Below, in pieces: positions 8,450 through 16,151 of a stretch of 64,000 bases of DNA; within the stretch, counting starts at the first letter, position 1, and each line of letters starts with the position of its first letter. The notes under the pieces were generated by a model that saw only the letters and a list, made by a program, of their open reading frames with translations, did not search any database and was not told the DNA's origin. The stretch is taken from contig JALHOE010000011.1 of the NCBI GenBank assembly GCA_022843175.1, positions 1 to 64,000 on the forward strand, given 5' to 3'. The translations under genes and the position numbers were made by a program. This DNA comes from Deltaproteobacteria bacterium (GTDB lineage Bacteria; Myxococcota_A; Polyangia; Polyangiales; JADJMO01).

Positions 8450-9823
8450 CAGGTCGATGTTGCCGTTGACGTGCTTCGCGGACGCCGGGGGCAGCGCGTC
8501 GAGGTGGCAGCCGGCGGTGCCGCACGAAGAGCTCGTGGAGTGCGGGGGCGGCGGCGGGCTCGAGTGGCAGCTGTTGCAGCCGGTGAGCGTCTCGGTCCAC
8601 TTCGGCGTGCGCGCGGTGCCACCGTTGAGGTCGTGGCAGTAAGTGGTGCTGCACGACTTGGCGGTGCTGTCGAAGGTGGGCGTGCGGCCGCCCTTGGCGG
8701 CGAGGCCGACGAGGCGCACCGACAGCGTGCCGCTCGGGTGCTTGGCGTCCGACTCGTGGCACGAGTCGCAGGCGAACGCGTGCTTGGCGTGCGCGCCGGT
8801 CTTCGGGCGCGGATCGTCGCCCGTCCCGTGGCACGCGCCGCACTTGCCGCTGCCGTCGCCGAGGTCGACGCGCCCGTTGGCGTGGAGGAGCGGCGAGTGA
8901 CAGCTCGCGCACGCGCCCGCGGCAGGGTGGGGCGCGGGCGGCGGCGCCGCGTGGCAATCGCCGCACTTCATCTTGCCATCTGTCCACGCGGGGGCGGGAC
9001 GCGCCGCGCCCGGCCCGGCGTGACACTTGGTGGCGCACGCCTTGGTGTTGGGATCGAAGGTGCCGCTGGCGAGGAGCACGTGCACTTGACCGTCGGCGTG
9101 CGTGCCCCCCGGCTTGCCGTCTGCGGGCACCGGATGGCAGGCCTGGCAGGGCACGCCTGCCGGCGTCGTCTCGCTCTTCTCGACGTGCGCGGCGTGCGCG
9201 CCGCCGGTCTTCCCGGGGAAGAAACACGCGTCGCGCGGCGGGTAGACCCGGGCCGCTTTGGCAGAGCCGTGGCACGTGGTGCAGGCGAGGACGCCCTCTT
9301 TCTCCTGGTGACAGCTCGCGCACGAGGTGGCGCCCGGCGCGGCGGAGGGACCGCTCGTGGGCGTCCCCGCGTGGCACTTGCCGCATGCGTCCGCGTTGCC
9401 CGCTTCGAGCATCGGCACGAACCGGCGATCACGGAGAAACTTGCCGTGGAACTCGCTCGAGCGAGGGTCGAGGAACGACGGCGAGTGCACGCCTCCATTC
9501 GAGAACGGCGCGCCGCGCTCGAGCCAACGCGCGAGAACCGTGCGCGCATCTGCAACGGTTGCGTGCGACGGGCGGCCGAGCGCTTGGAGCAGCTTTGGGT
9601 CGCGTCCCGCGGTGAGCGGCTCGCCGTTCACGCATCCGAGCAAGTCCAGGTATGAGCCGACGCGGAAGTTGCCGGCGGGTGCGTCCCCGCTGTGACACGA
9701 GGTGCAGCGCGAGGTGACGAGCGACGCGATTTCCTCGCGGTATGCAGGCTCGAGGGCGGCGCGATCGGGGGTGCAGCCGAGCAGCGCCGAGACCGCGACC
9801 GCGCGCAGGAACTGCAGGCGCAT
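8447..9823 (-). CDS. CX4CH/CXXCH multiheme cytochrome lipoprotein (13 hemes)
   Basis: A 458-residue lipoprotein with lipobox SALLGC (Cys near 16). I count ten CXXCH, one CX3CH (CATKCH) and two CX4CH sites (CSTTYCH, CGTAGCH). The mix of CX4CH and CXXCH, with Pro-rich linkers such as CHSSPPPPPH, matches the Geobacter-type CxxxxCH/CXXCH surface cytochromes. The first 150 residues around a single CTSCH look like a separate domain. It is transcribed against the 27-heme gene and away from the collagen-like cytochrome. The likely role is extracellular or outer-membrane electron transfer. Confidence 0.83.
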   Translation of the reverse strand: MRLQFLRAVAVSALLGCTPDRAALEPAYREEIASLVTSRCTSCHSGDAPAGNFRVGSYLDLLGCVNGEPLTAGRDPKLLQALGRPSHATVADARTVLARWLERGAPFSNGGVHSPSFLDPRSSEFHGKFLRDRRFVPMLEAGNADACGKCHAGTPTSGPSAAPGATSCASCHQEKEGVLACTTCHGSAKAARVYPPRDACFFPGKTGGAHAAHVEKSETTPAGVPCQACHPVPADGKPGGTHADGQVHVLLASGTFDPNTKACATKCHAGPGAARPAPAWTDGKMKCGDCHAAPPPAPHPAAGACASCHSPLLHANGRVDLGDGSGKCGACHGTGDDPRPKTGAHAKHAFACDSCHESDAKHPSGTLSVRLVGLAAKGGRTPTFDSTAKSCSTTYCHDLNGGTARTPKWTETLTGCNSCHSSPPPPPHSTSSSCGTAGCHLDALPPASAKHVNGNIDL

Positions 9824-9870
9824 GAACGCGCTGCGTGTCGAACCTCTCGGTCGCGTCCCCGGTTTCAAGC

Positions 9871-9886
9871 CGGTTCTGCTTTTGCT
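9871..9886 (+). promoter_or_regulatory. sigma-54 promoter before the collagen-like cytochrome
   Basis: CGGTTCTGCTTTTGCT has GG and GC ten bases apart and the TTGCT core of the -12 box. The C of the -12 box is 15 bases before ATG 9900, so the message would have about a 3-nt leader. The same fixed spacing recurs in the stress island. Confidence 0.6.
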
Positions 9887-9899
9887 AAGGGCCTTTGCC

Positions 9900-11219
9900 A
9901 TGCGCATCTTCATCGCTCCCACCATCCTCGCCGTTGCGCTCTTGTCCGCGTGCTCGGGCGACCCCGGGCCCGAGGGTCCGCAGGGACTCGCTGGCCCCGC
10001 AGGCCCGCAGGGTCCGGCAGGCCCGGCAGGCCCCGGTGCCGATGGAGGAGTCGTCGTCATCCCCGACGCGATGGCTGACGGCGCTACCATGACCGGTTGC
10101 ACGTCACCATGCCACGGCTTCGGCAACGTCGTCGACCAATGGCGCTTCAGCGGCCACCAAAAGATCAGCGCCATGGCGGCCGACGAGCCGGTGTGGACGA
10201 GCGCCGCCACCTGCGGCAACTGCCACGCGATCGACGGCGTCGAGCGCCGCGTCGCGGGCACGGTCACGGTTGCGGACGGCGGCGTGTCGTCGAACGTGAA
10301 CAAGGGCCACCTCAACTACAAGCCGGCGGCTGGCGGCGCGTCCGAGGTGGTCTACTCGGGCTTCGGCAAGAACGCGATCATCCACTGCACGACGTGCCAC
10401 GCGTTCACGCCCACCAACGATCCGCACAACACCGGCAAGTACGAGCCCGGCCAGGCGCCGCTCCGTGTCCCCGGCGGCACCGACGACGTGGCCTACATCG
10501 AGAAGAGCGCCGCTGGCTCCACCGAGACGGTCGGCACCTCGGTCAAGTACAAGTCGGGCAACACCTGCGTGTACTGCCACAAGTCGCGCAAGGACATCAC
10601 GTTCTACATCACGGCGAGCAACAAGATCAGCAGCCCGAACTGGGGCCCGCACCTGGGTCCGCAGGCCGACCTCTACTCCGGCCTCGGCGGCTACGCCTTC
10701 GCCGGCGCGAAGTACGGCACCTCGGTCCACACCACCGTCGCCAACGGCTGCGTGTCGTGTCACATGCAGGGCGTCGCCACGAACAAGGGCGTGCCCGACC
10801 ACACCATGCAGCCCGCCCTCGCGTACTGCAAGACGTGCCACACCACGTACACCGGCACGAGCTACAACGTGCAGTCCGGTCAGTCGGCGGTGCGTTTGGC
10901 GCTCACCGAGCTGCAGGCGGCGCTCAACGCCAAGGGGCTGCTCACCCGCTCCGAGGCCAAGCCCTACCAGCCGCTCAGCCCCGAGGAGCTCGCCGACAGC
11001 AACTTCGCGCTCGATAGGACCCGCCCCGGCAGCAACCCGGACGGCACCGATCAGACGATCGACGCGGCCACGGCCGGCGCGGTCTACAACTATCTAATCA
11101 TCGCCCGCGGCGGCGACTTCGGCGTCCACAACCCGACGTACACCAAGCAGCTGCTCTGGGACTCGATCAAGCAGATCAAGGGCACCAACCCGACGAGCAT
11201 GACGAGCCGCCCCGAGTGA
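9900..11219 (+). CDS. collagen-like hexaheme cytochrome lipoprotein
   Basis: A 439-residue lipoprotein; lipobox LLSAC (Cys near 19). Directly after the Cys comes a Gly-X-Y stretch of about nine triplets, rich in GPA, GPQ and GPE, able to form a collagen-type triple helix. Then come one CX3CH (CTSPCH) and five CXXCH sites (CGNCH, CTTCH, CVYCH, CVSCH, CKTCH), all within about the first 320 residues. The C-terminal 120 residues have no heme site. The middle resembles decaheme/hexaheme redox domains only loosely. Its promoter is separate from that of the barrel operon and looks sigma-54 dependent. The product may be a trimeric surface cytochrome (inference). Confidence 0.82.
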   Translation: MRIFIAPTILAVALLSACSGDPGPEGPQGLAGPAGPQGPAGPAGPGADGGVVVIPDAMADGATMTGCTSPCHGFGNVVDQWRFSGHQKISAMAADEPVWTSAATCGNCHAIDGVERRVAGTVTVADGGVSSNVNKGHLNYKPAAGGASEVVYSGFGKNAIIHCTTCHAFTPTNDPHNTGKYEPGQAPLRVPGGTDDVAYIEKSAAGSTETVGTSVKYKSGNTCVYCHKSRKDITFYITASNKISSPNWGPHLGPQADLYSGLGGYAFAGAKYGTSVHTTVANGCVSCHMQGVATNKGVPDHTMQPALAYCKTCHTTYTGTSYNVQSGQSAVRLALTELQAALNAKGLLTRSEAKPYQPLSPEELADSNFALDRTRPGSNPDGTDQTIDAATAGAVYNYLIIARGGDFGVHNPTYTKQLLWDSIKQIKGTNPTSMTSRPE

Positions 11220-11896
11220 TGGACAAGAAGGTCGCCGTGCTGCTCGCCGTCATCGGCGGCGCAGCAGTCTTCGCCGCCACGCGCACGCGCGAGCCGACGC
11301 CGCAGATCACCCCTGCGGCGCCCGAGCCCGCGCCGAGCGTGGCCGTCCCCGCGGGCTCGCTGCCCCCGGGTCACCCGCCGATGGGCGATCTACCGAGCGG
11401 GCATCCGCCCATCGGCAAGACCGGCGGTCACGGCGGCGGCGGTAGCGGCCCCACCATGGCCAAGCCCGACGCGTCGATCGAGTGGACGATGCCTCCGCGC
11501 TGGGAGGCCGTGCCGCACATGAGCACGATGCGCATCGTCACCTACCGGGTGCCGAAGGTGTTCGGCGACGTCGAGGACCCGGAGGTCTCGGTCACCCGCG
11601 CCGGCGGCGACATCGAGCAGAACGCCACGCGTTGGATCCAGCAGTTCGACGAGCCGAGCCGCAAGTCCGCCAAGCGCTCCATCAAGACGATCGGCGCCCT
11701 CCAGGTGCACGTCGTCGAGGTCGAGGGCGGCTACACCTCCATGAAGGGCGAGGTCGAGAACGACTGGGCGATGATCGGCGCGATCGTCGACACGCCCAAC
11801 GGCTCGCACTTCTTCAAGCTCACCGGCCCGAAGAAGAGCGTCGCCAACGCGAAGGCGGAGATGGACGCGCTGATCGCGTCCATCAAATCCAAGTAG
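11219..11896 (+). CDS. exported protein of unknown function
   Basis: A 225-residue protein with an N-terminal hydrophobic signal or anchor (KVAVLLAVIGGAAVFA), a Pro/Gly/His-rich linker to about residue 75, and a globular domain of about 140 residues beginning EWTMPPRWE and containing repeated charged amphipathic segments. I recognise no catalytic motif. The ATG overlaps the previous stop (TGATG), so it is co-translated with the hexaheme cytochrome. It may be an envelope partner of that protein. Its TAG is the first part of a 24-base hairpin. Confidence 0.7.
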   Translation: MDKKVAVLLAVIGGAAVFAATRTREPTPQITPAAPEPAPSVAVPAGSLPPGHPPMGDLPSGHPPIGKTGGHGGGGSGPTMAKPDASIEWTMPPRWEAVPHMSTMRIVTYRVPKVFGDVEDPEVSVTRAGGDIEQNATRWIQQFDEPSRKSAKRSIKTIGALQVHVVEVEGGYTSMKGEVENDWAMIGAIVDTPNGSHFFKLTGPKKSVANAKAEMDALIASIKSK

Positions 11897-11918
11897 GCGC
11901 TCGCTGACGCGCGCGCCT
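11895..11918. terminator. 24-bp dispersed hairpin, copy 1
   Basis: The element has six-base arms AGGCGC/GCGCCT, one mismatch, three more paired bases and a TGAC loop. It begins in the stop codon of the plus-strand gene and lies before the end of the minus-strand universal stress gene, so it sits between convergent units. Identical or covarying copies lie at 47552-47575, 61825-61848 and 61864-61887. It may act as a bidirectional terminator. Confidence 0.6.
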
Positions 11919-11940
11919 GTGTAGCGCGCGTCCCACGACG

Positions 11941-12732
11941 TCAGTCGTGGTGCGGCACCACCAGCACCGAGCACGAGGCCTTGCGCACGACGCTCGCGGC
12001 CACGCTGCCGAGCACGAAGCGCGCGAGGCCCTTGCGGCCGTGCGAGGCGACGACGATCAGCTCGGCGTTGTGTCGCTCGGCCGCGGCGACGATCACCGCG
12101 GCGGGATCGCCGTTGTCGACCTCGAACCGCGCCGACTCCGGTAGGTCCTTGCGCACGCGGTCGAGGGCCGCCGTGTCCTGGGTCTGGTTCACCGGCAGCA
12201 CGTGCACGACCGTGAGCCGCGCCATCGTCTTGCTCGCGAGCTCGGCGGCCTTCTTCACCGGCAGGAGCCCGTCCTCGATCAGATCGGTCGCGGCGACGTA
12301 CTCGCCGGTGTCGCGGTGCCGCCGCGCGATCAACGCCGGGATCTTCGCGTTGGCCAGCACGGCCTCGGCCACGCTGCCGAAGAGCCGCTTGCCGCCGGGA
12401 TCGCGGCCGCCGAGCACGATCAAGTCGCACTCGCGCGCCGCGGCCAGCTCGAGCAAGCGCTCGGCGGGATTGCCCTCCTCGACGATCAGCTTCGCGTCGG
12501 ACAGGTCCTCGGGGAGGTTCGCACGCAGGTGTTCGCCGACGCGGCGCTGCAGCTCGACGCCGTCGAGCACCGCCGGCTGGTTGTCCTGAGGGAACAACAT
12601 CTCGGGGCGGGTCGACGGCGGAACGACGTGCGCGATCGCGATCGTCCCGCCGTGCCGTGCGCGAAACGCACGTGCGACGTCGATCGCGACCTCGCCGTCT
12701 TCACTGAGGTCGGTGGCGACGAGAATGCGCAT
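11941..12732 (-). CDS. tandem universal stress protein
   Basis: A 263-residue protein with two UspA domains (about 1-140 and 145-260). The first opens MRILVATDLSE and ends GGRDPGGKRLFGSVAE; the second carries the full ATP-binding pattern SHGRKGLARFVLGSVA. The first domain has Gly-Arg-Asp in place of the usual THGR, so nucleotide binding may differ between halves. It is the last gene of a four-gene minus-strand unit led by a response regulator at 14119. Universal stress proteins bind ATP and help cells survive starvation, low oxygen or redox stress. Confidence 0.9.
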   Translation of the reverse strand: MRILVATDLSEDGEVAIDVARAFRARHGGTIAIAHVVPPSTRPEMLFPQDNQPAVLDGVELQRRVGEHLRANLPEDLSDAKLIVEEGNPAERLLELAAARECDLIVLGGRDPGGKRLFGSVAEAVLANAKIPALIARRHRDTGEYVAATDLIEDGLLPVKKAAELASKTMARLTVVHVLPVNQTQDTAALDRVRKDLPESARFEVDNGDPAAVIVAAAERHNAELIVVASHGRKGLARFVLGSVAASVVRKASCSVLVVPHHD

Positions 12733-12739
12733 CGGGGTT

Positions 12740-13117
12740 CTAGCTCCTGGTCAGCGCGCGGAGCGCATCGGTGGTGGTGAAGATACCAACCACCTTCGAA
12801 CCGCGCGCGACAATCGCCGTGCTGTACTTGTGATCCGCCATCGTCGCCGCGACCTCGCTCAACGGCGCGTTGGGCGCGACGACGTAGGGATCGGCGGTCA
12901 TCGCCTCGGAGATCGTGGCCTTCTCGAGGTCGAACTTTCCGAGCGTCTCGAGCAGATGGAGATCTCCCATGCTCACGACACCAACCAGCTTGCCCCCGTG
13001 GAGCACGGGCAAGTGACGAATGCGGTGCTCGCGCATCAGCTCGTGCGCGCGGGTCAACGGCTGATCATCGCCGACCGTGAGCGGCGACGCCGTCATGTAT
13101 TCGGCGACGGTGATCAT
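12740..13117 (-). CDS. CBS-pair protein
   Basis: A 125-residue stand-alone pair of CBS domains: first repeat starts VAEYMTASPLTVGDD and ends HLPVLHGGKLVGVVSMGDL, second starts ISEAMTADPYVV and ends GIFTTTDALRAL. Such proteins bind adenine nucleotides and act as energy sensors or regulatory partners. The ATG overlaps the stop of the upstream universal stress gene (ATGA). It lacks any enzymatic or DNA-binding domain. The C-terminal VGIFTTTDALRAL is nearly shared with the CBS proteins at 19143 and 32690. Confidence 0.9.
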   Translation of the reverse strand: MITVAEYMTASPLTVGDDQPLTRAHELMREHRIRHLPVLHGGKLVGVVSMGDLHLLETLGKFDLEKATISEAMTADPYVVAPNAPLSEVAATMADHKYSTAIVARGSKVVGIFTTTDALRALTRS

Positions 13118-13746
13118 GCGTGGAATCCCCACGGCCGGGCGGGCTCGCTCGAGCGCTCCTCGTAGTGGTAGACGTGCGCGCGGGGGTGGTGGCCCTGGTG
13201 GCGCTCGCACCACAGCTCGGCGTTGTTGGTCTTGTAGCGAACGTTCGCGCAGTCCTCGCACACGGGCTCGATCTGCGGCACGCGCGCGTCCACCGGGTGA
13301 TCCTTGGGACGCACCGCGTAGACCGGACAACCGGCCGTGCGCACGACCTCCTCGGCGACCGAGCCGAGGATCGCGCGGCGAATGCCGCGGCGCCCGTGCG
13401 TGCCGACCACGATGAGATCGGCGTCGAGCTCGGCGGCGAGGTTCACGATCGAGCGCGCGGGCGCGCCGAGCGTGACATGAGCGATGACGGCGGCGACGCG
13501 GAGATCGCCCGCGTCCGCGATCATCTTCTGGATCGCCTGCTGGAGGAGTTCCTTCAGCTCGGACAGTTGCTCCTCGGTGCTCGGCGGAAGAACGCCCAGC
13601 ACGGGGTCGGCGATCGGCTCGATCACCCGGATCGCATGGACCTCGGTGCGCGGGCCCTCGCTGGCGATCTCGAGCGCGTTGCGCAGCGCCCGAGTCCCGG
13701 TCTCGGTGTTGTCGACACCGACAACGATCTTACGAATTGCTTCCAT
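13114..13746 (-). CDS. universal stress protein with Cys-rich tail
   Basis: A 210-residue protein. Residues 1-155 form a UspA domain with the GTHGRRGIRRAILGSVAEEVV nucleotide motif. The last 50 residues are an added tail holding CEDC, CERH and several further His residues, which could bind a metal such as zinc. It starts at ATG 13746, overlapping the response-regulator gene by 17 bases, and ends in an ATGA joint with the CBS gene. Confidence 0.88.
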   Translation of the reverse strand: MEAIRKIVVGVDNTETGTRALRNALEIASEGPRTEVHAIRVIEPIADPVLGVLPPSTEEQLSELKELLQQAIQKMIADAGDLRVAAVIAHVTLGAPARSIVNLAAELDADLIVVGTHGRRGIRRAILGSVAEEVVRTAGCPVYAVRPKDHPVDARVPQIEPVCEDCANVRYKTNNAELWCERHQGHHPRAHVYHYEERSSEPARPWGFHA

Positions 13747-14119
13747 GATGTTCTCCTGCGCTGCGCATCGCGGCGGTGAGCTCCGGGTACGCGAGTGGTT
13801 TGGGAAACACGTGCGCAATCGGTGGCAGCACGTCTTCGATACGCGAGATCATCTCGGGGTAGCCGGTCACGATGAAGACCGGGATCGACGGGTTGAGAGA
13901 GCGCGCATGCCGCGCGACCTCGAGCCCGTCGACATGCGGCATTCGCAGATCGGTGATCAGCACATCCGGCGCGGCGCCGGCCGACAGCCGCGCGAGGGCG
14001 TGGGCCCCGTCGGTCGAAACCTCGACCTCGAAGCCGTCTTCCGTGAGCAGGCGCGCGAGCAGCCGGACGGTTCGCGCGTCGTCATCGACGAGCAGGACAC
14101 GGCGCTTCACCGACAACAT
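13730..14119 (-). CDS. single-domain response regulator
   Basis: A 129-residue receiver domain alone. It has the acidic DDD cluster (VLLVDDD), phospho-acceptor Asp in LITDLRMP (about residue 57), conserved Thr in FIVTGYP and Lys in VFPKPL. With no output domain it must act by protein contact, or be a phosphate sink. It heads the operon with two universal stress proteins and a CBS protein. The sigma-54 spacing puts ATG 14119 at about +3 of the transcript, which favours this start. Confidence 0.88.
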   Translation of the reverse strand: MLSVKRRVLLVDDDARTVRLLARLLTEDGFEVEVSTDGAHALARLSAGAAPDVLITDLRMPHVDGLEVARHARSLNPSIPVFIVTGYPEMISRIEDVLPPIAHVFPKPLAYPELTAAMRSAGEHHGSNS

Positions 14120-14131
14120 GGGATAGTGACC

Positions 14132-14147
14132 AGCAATCGACGTGCCG
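14132..14147 (-). promoter_or_regulatory. sigma-54 promoter of the response-regulator operon
   Basis: On the minus strand the sequence is CGGCACGTCGATTGCT, the closest match in the window to the TGGCACG-N4-TTGCW consensus. The -12 C is 14 bases before ATG 14119. It faces away from the similar box at 14222-14237. Confidence 0.75.
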
Positions 14148-14221
14148 CGAGAAATGCGGGCCATGGCCGGGCACGACGGCCCGCGCGCTCGCGCTTCTTG
14201 CGGGCGACGCAGGTTTTGCGC

Positions 14222-14237
14222 CGGAACGCGCATTGCT
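14222..14237 (+). promoter_or_regulatory. sigma-54 promoter of the 167-residue membrane protein
   Basis: CGGAACGCGCATTGCT has GG-N10-GC and the TTGCT core. The -12 C is 14 bases before ATG 14250. A later ATG at 14274 would give an ordinary short leader instead. Confidence 0.65.
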
Positions 14238-14249
14238 CGACCACGGATC

Positions 14250-14753
14250 ATGACCTTCCGAGTCGAGTGGCTGATGCCACACCTGATCTCCATCGTCGCG
14301 TCGCTGCTGATGGCGCTCGCCGCTTGGAAGCGGCCGACGCTCGGCAGGACGCTCTTCGTGCTGCTGTTCGCCTGGGCGGCGCAGTTCAACCTGCGCACTG
14401 CGCTCGCGGCGCCGGCGGCCTACCTCGACTACGCGGCGCTGACCGACTCGACCACGATGCGTCGGCTGATCCTCGGCCCGTTCGCCGCGCACGCGCAGGC
14501 CTACGTCGTCCTCATCGCGGTCGCACACGCCTGCATCGCGATCGGCCTCACCCTTCGCGGCAAGGTCGCCAGCGTCGCCGCGGTGGGTGCGATCGCCTTC
14601 TTCGTCGCGATCGCCCCGCTCGGGGTGGGTTCGGCCTTCCCGTCGTCGCTGATCCTGGCCGGCGCCATGGCGCTGCTCCTCCGCGACGGCTTCGCGACGA
14701 CGCTCTTGCGCGATCTCCGGCACCGCCTGCGTCCCCCGCCCCGCCTCACGTGA
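14250..14753 (+). CDS. four-helix membrane protein of unknown function
   Basis: A 167-residue, very hydrophobic protein with four likely membrane helices (about residues 9-27, 33-52, 88-108 and 118-140) and a basic C-terminus. I do not recognise the family. ATG 14250 is chosen because of the spacing to the sigma-54 box; ATG 14274 (MPHLIS) is the alternative. Its end overlaps the convergent AI-2E-type gene by eight bases. The shared regulation suggests a stress-related membrane role. Confidence 0.65.
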   Translation: MTFRVEWLMPHLISIVASLLMALAAWKRPTLGRTLFVLLFAWAAQFNLRTALAAPAAYLDYAALTDSTTMRRLILGPFAAHAQAYVVLIAVAHACIAIGLTLRGKVASVAAVGAIAFFVAIAPLGVGSAFPSSLILAGAMALLLRDGFATTLLRDLRHRLRPPPRLT

Positions 14754-15693
14754 CCGGGTCGAGCTCCGGCGCCGACACCTCGAGCGCGAGGCGCGCGATG
14801 AGCGGGCCGAGCCACAGCCCCTGAAAGCCGAGCACCGCGAGGCCGCCGAACATGGTCAGCGCGACGACCCACACCGGCAGCGCGAGCCGCGCCCGATGCG
14901 CGAAGAAGGCGCGCATGACGTTGTCGACCGTCCCGATCAGCACGACGCCGAGCACGGCCAGCGCGGCGCTCGCCGCGGGCCGCCCGCCGAGCGCCAGCCC
15001 GACCGCCGTCGGCACCCACACGGTCGACGTCCCCACGAAGGGGACGAACGCCGCGACGAACGTCAACGCGCCGAGCACCAGCGCGTGCGGGACCCCGAGC
15101 GCGAGGTAGACCAGGGTCGCCACCACCGACTGCGTGAGCGCCGTCAGGCAAACGCCGATCAGGAGCCCCCGCCCGGTCTCCTGCATCGCGCCCGCCAGCC
15201 GATCCATGAGCGCGGGCGGCAACGGGGCGCGATCGCGGAGGAACTTCCAGGCGCGCTCGCCATCGACCAGGCAGCTGTAGGCGCCGAGGACGAACAGCGA
15301 CGCGCCGATCAACACGCGGGTCGCGCCCGCACCCACCGTCTGCGCGGCGCGGACCGCGCCGTCGCGCACCGCCGCGCGCACCGCCTCGAGCACCGCGAGG
15401 CCGGTGCGGCTCTCCTGCAGGCGCCCGAAGATGTCGAGCGCGGTCGAGGTCGCGACGATCGACAACACCACCACCGGCAACAGCAACACCACGACGACCG
15501 CGAGCGTGAGCGCCGCACCCGCCCGCCGCCGGCCGCCGAGCAGGCGAACCGCGCGCTCCATCAGCGGGCGCGCGAGCTGGGCGAACCACACAGCCAGCAC
15601 CACGATCCCCGCGTACGGCGCGATCACGATCGCGCACGCGACGAGGAGCGCGATGGTTAGCGCACGGCGACTTGTTTGTGATGGGTCGGCCAT
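14746..15693 (-). CDS. AI-2E family transporter-like membrane protein
   Basis: A 315-residue protein with about seven membrane helices and the layout of the AI-2E/UPF0118 family: two N-terminal helices, an amphipathic stretch (LQESRTGLAVLEAVRAAV), then a cluster of helices with FVAAFVPFVGTSTVWVP and a final FGGLAVLGFQGLWLGPL block. Members export small molecules or ions, and the substrate is uncertain. It overlaps the universal stress gene before it by 37 bases and is probably in one unit with that gene and the SDR. Confidence 0.82.
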   Translation of the reverse strand: MADPSQTSRRALTIALLVACAIVIAPYAGIVVLAVWFAQLARPLMERAVRLLGGRRRAGAALTLAVVVVLLLPVVVLSIVATSTALDIFGRLQESRTGLAVLEAVRAAVRDGAVRAAQTVGAGATRVLIGASLFVLGAYSCLVDGERAWKFLRDRAPLPPALMDRLAGAMQETGRGLLIGVCLTALTQSVVATLVYLALGVPHALVLGALTFVAAFVPFVGTSTVWVPTAVGLALGGRPAASAALAVLGVVLIGTVDNVMRAFFAHRARLALPVWVVALTMFGGLAVLGFQGLWLGPLIARLALEVSAPELDPVT

Positions 15694-16148
15694 CGGACAT
15701 CCACGTCGTGGACGCGCTCCCGCACCACTGTGACCGGACAGCCCGCCGTCCGCACGACCTTCTCGGCCACCGAGCCGAGGACCGCGCGCTTGACGCCGGT
15801 CCGACCATGCGTGCCGACGAAGATCATGTCGGCATCGAGGACCGCCGCGCACGCGACCAGCGTGCCCGCCGCGGGGCCCACGATGCCGTGGAGGATCACC
15901 ACCGGCGCGTCCTGTCCGAACCGGGCCACCCGCTCGTGCACGAGCGGCGTGAGGCGCTCGAGCTCGAACTCCATCGCCGGGTCGGCGGGACCGCCGTAGA
16001 GGTTGGTGGCGTCGCCGAGCGGCTGGTAGACGAACACGACGTGAACCTCCGCCTCCTGCGTCGTCGCGACCTCGAGCGCGTGCTCGAGGGCCATCATCCC
16101 GAGCTCTCGATCGAGGCCGACCACGTACCGACGAATGCGCTTTTCCAT
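15657..16148 (-). CDS. universal stress protein
   Basis: A 163-residue single UspA domain. The opening RRYVVGLDRELG and the GTHGRTGVKRAVLGSVAEKVV motif for ATP binding are intact. It sits three bases after the SDR gene and overlaps the AI-2E-type gene, so the three minus-strand genes probably form one transcript from the sigma-54 box at 16945. The C-terminal 25 residues (VHDVDVRWPTHHKQ) extend beyond the domain. Confidence 0.9.
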   Translation of the reverse strand: MEKRIRRYVVGLDRELGMMALEHALEVATTQEAEVHVVFVYQPLGDATNLYGGPADPAMEFELERLTPLVHERVARFGQDAPVVILHGIVGPAAGTLVACAAVLDADMIFVGTHGRTGVKRAVLGSVAEKVVRTAGCPVTVVRERVHDVDVRWPTHHKQVAVR

Positions 16149-16151
16149 GGG

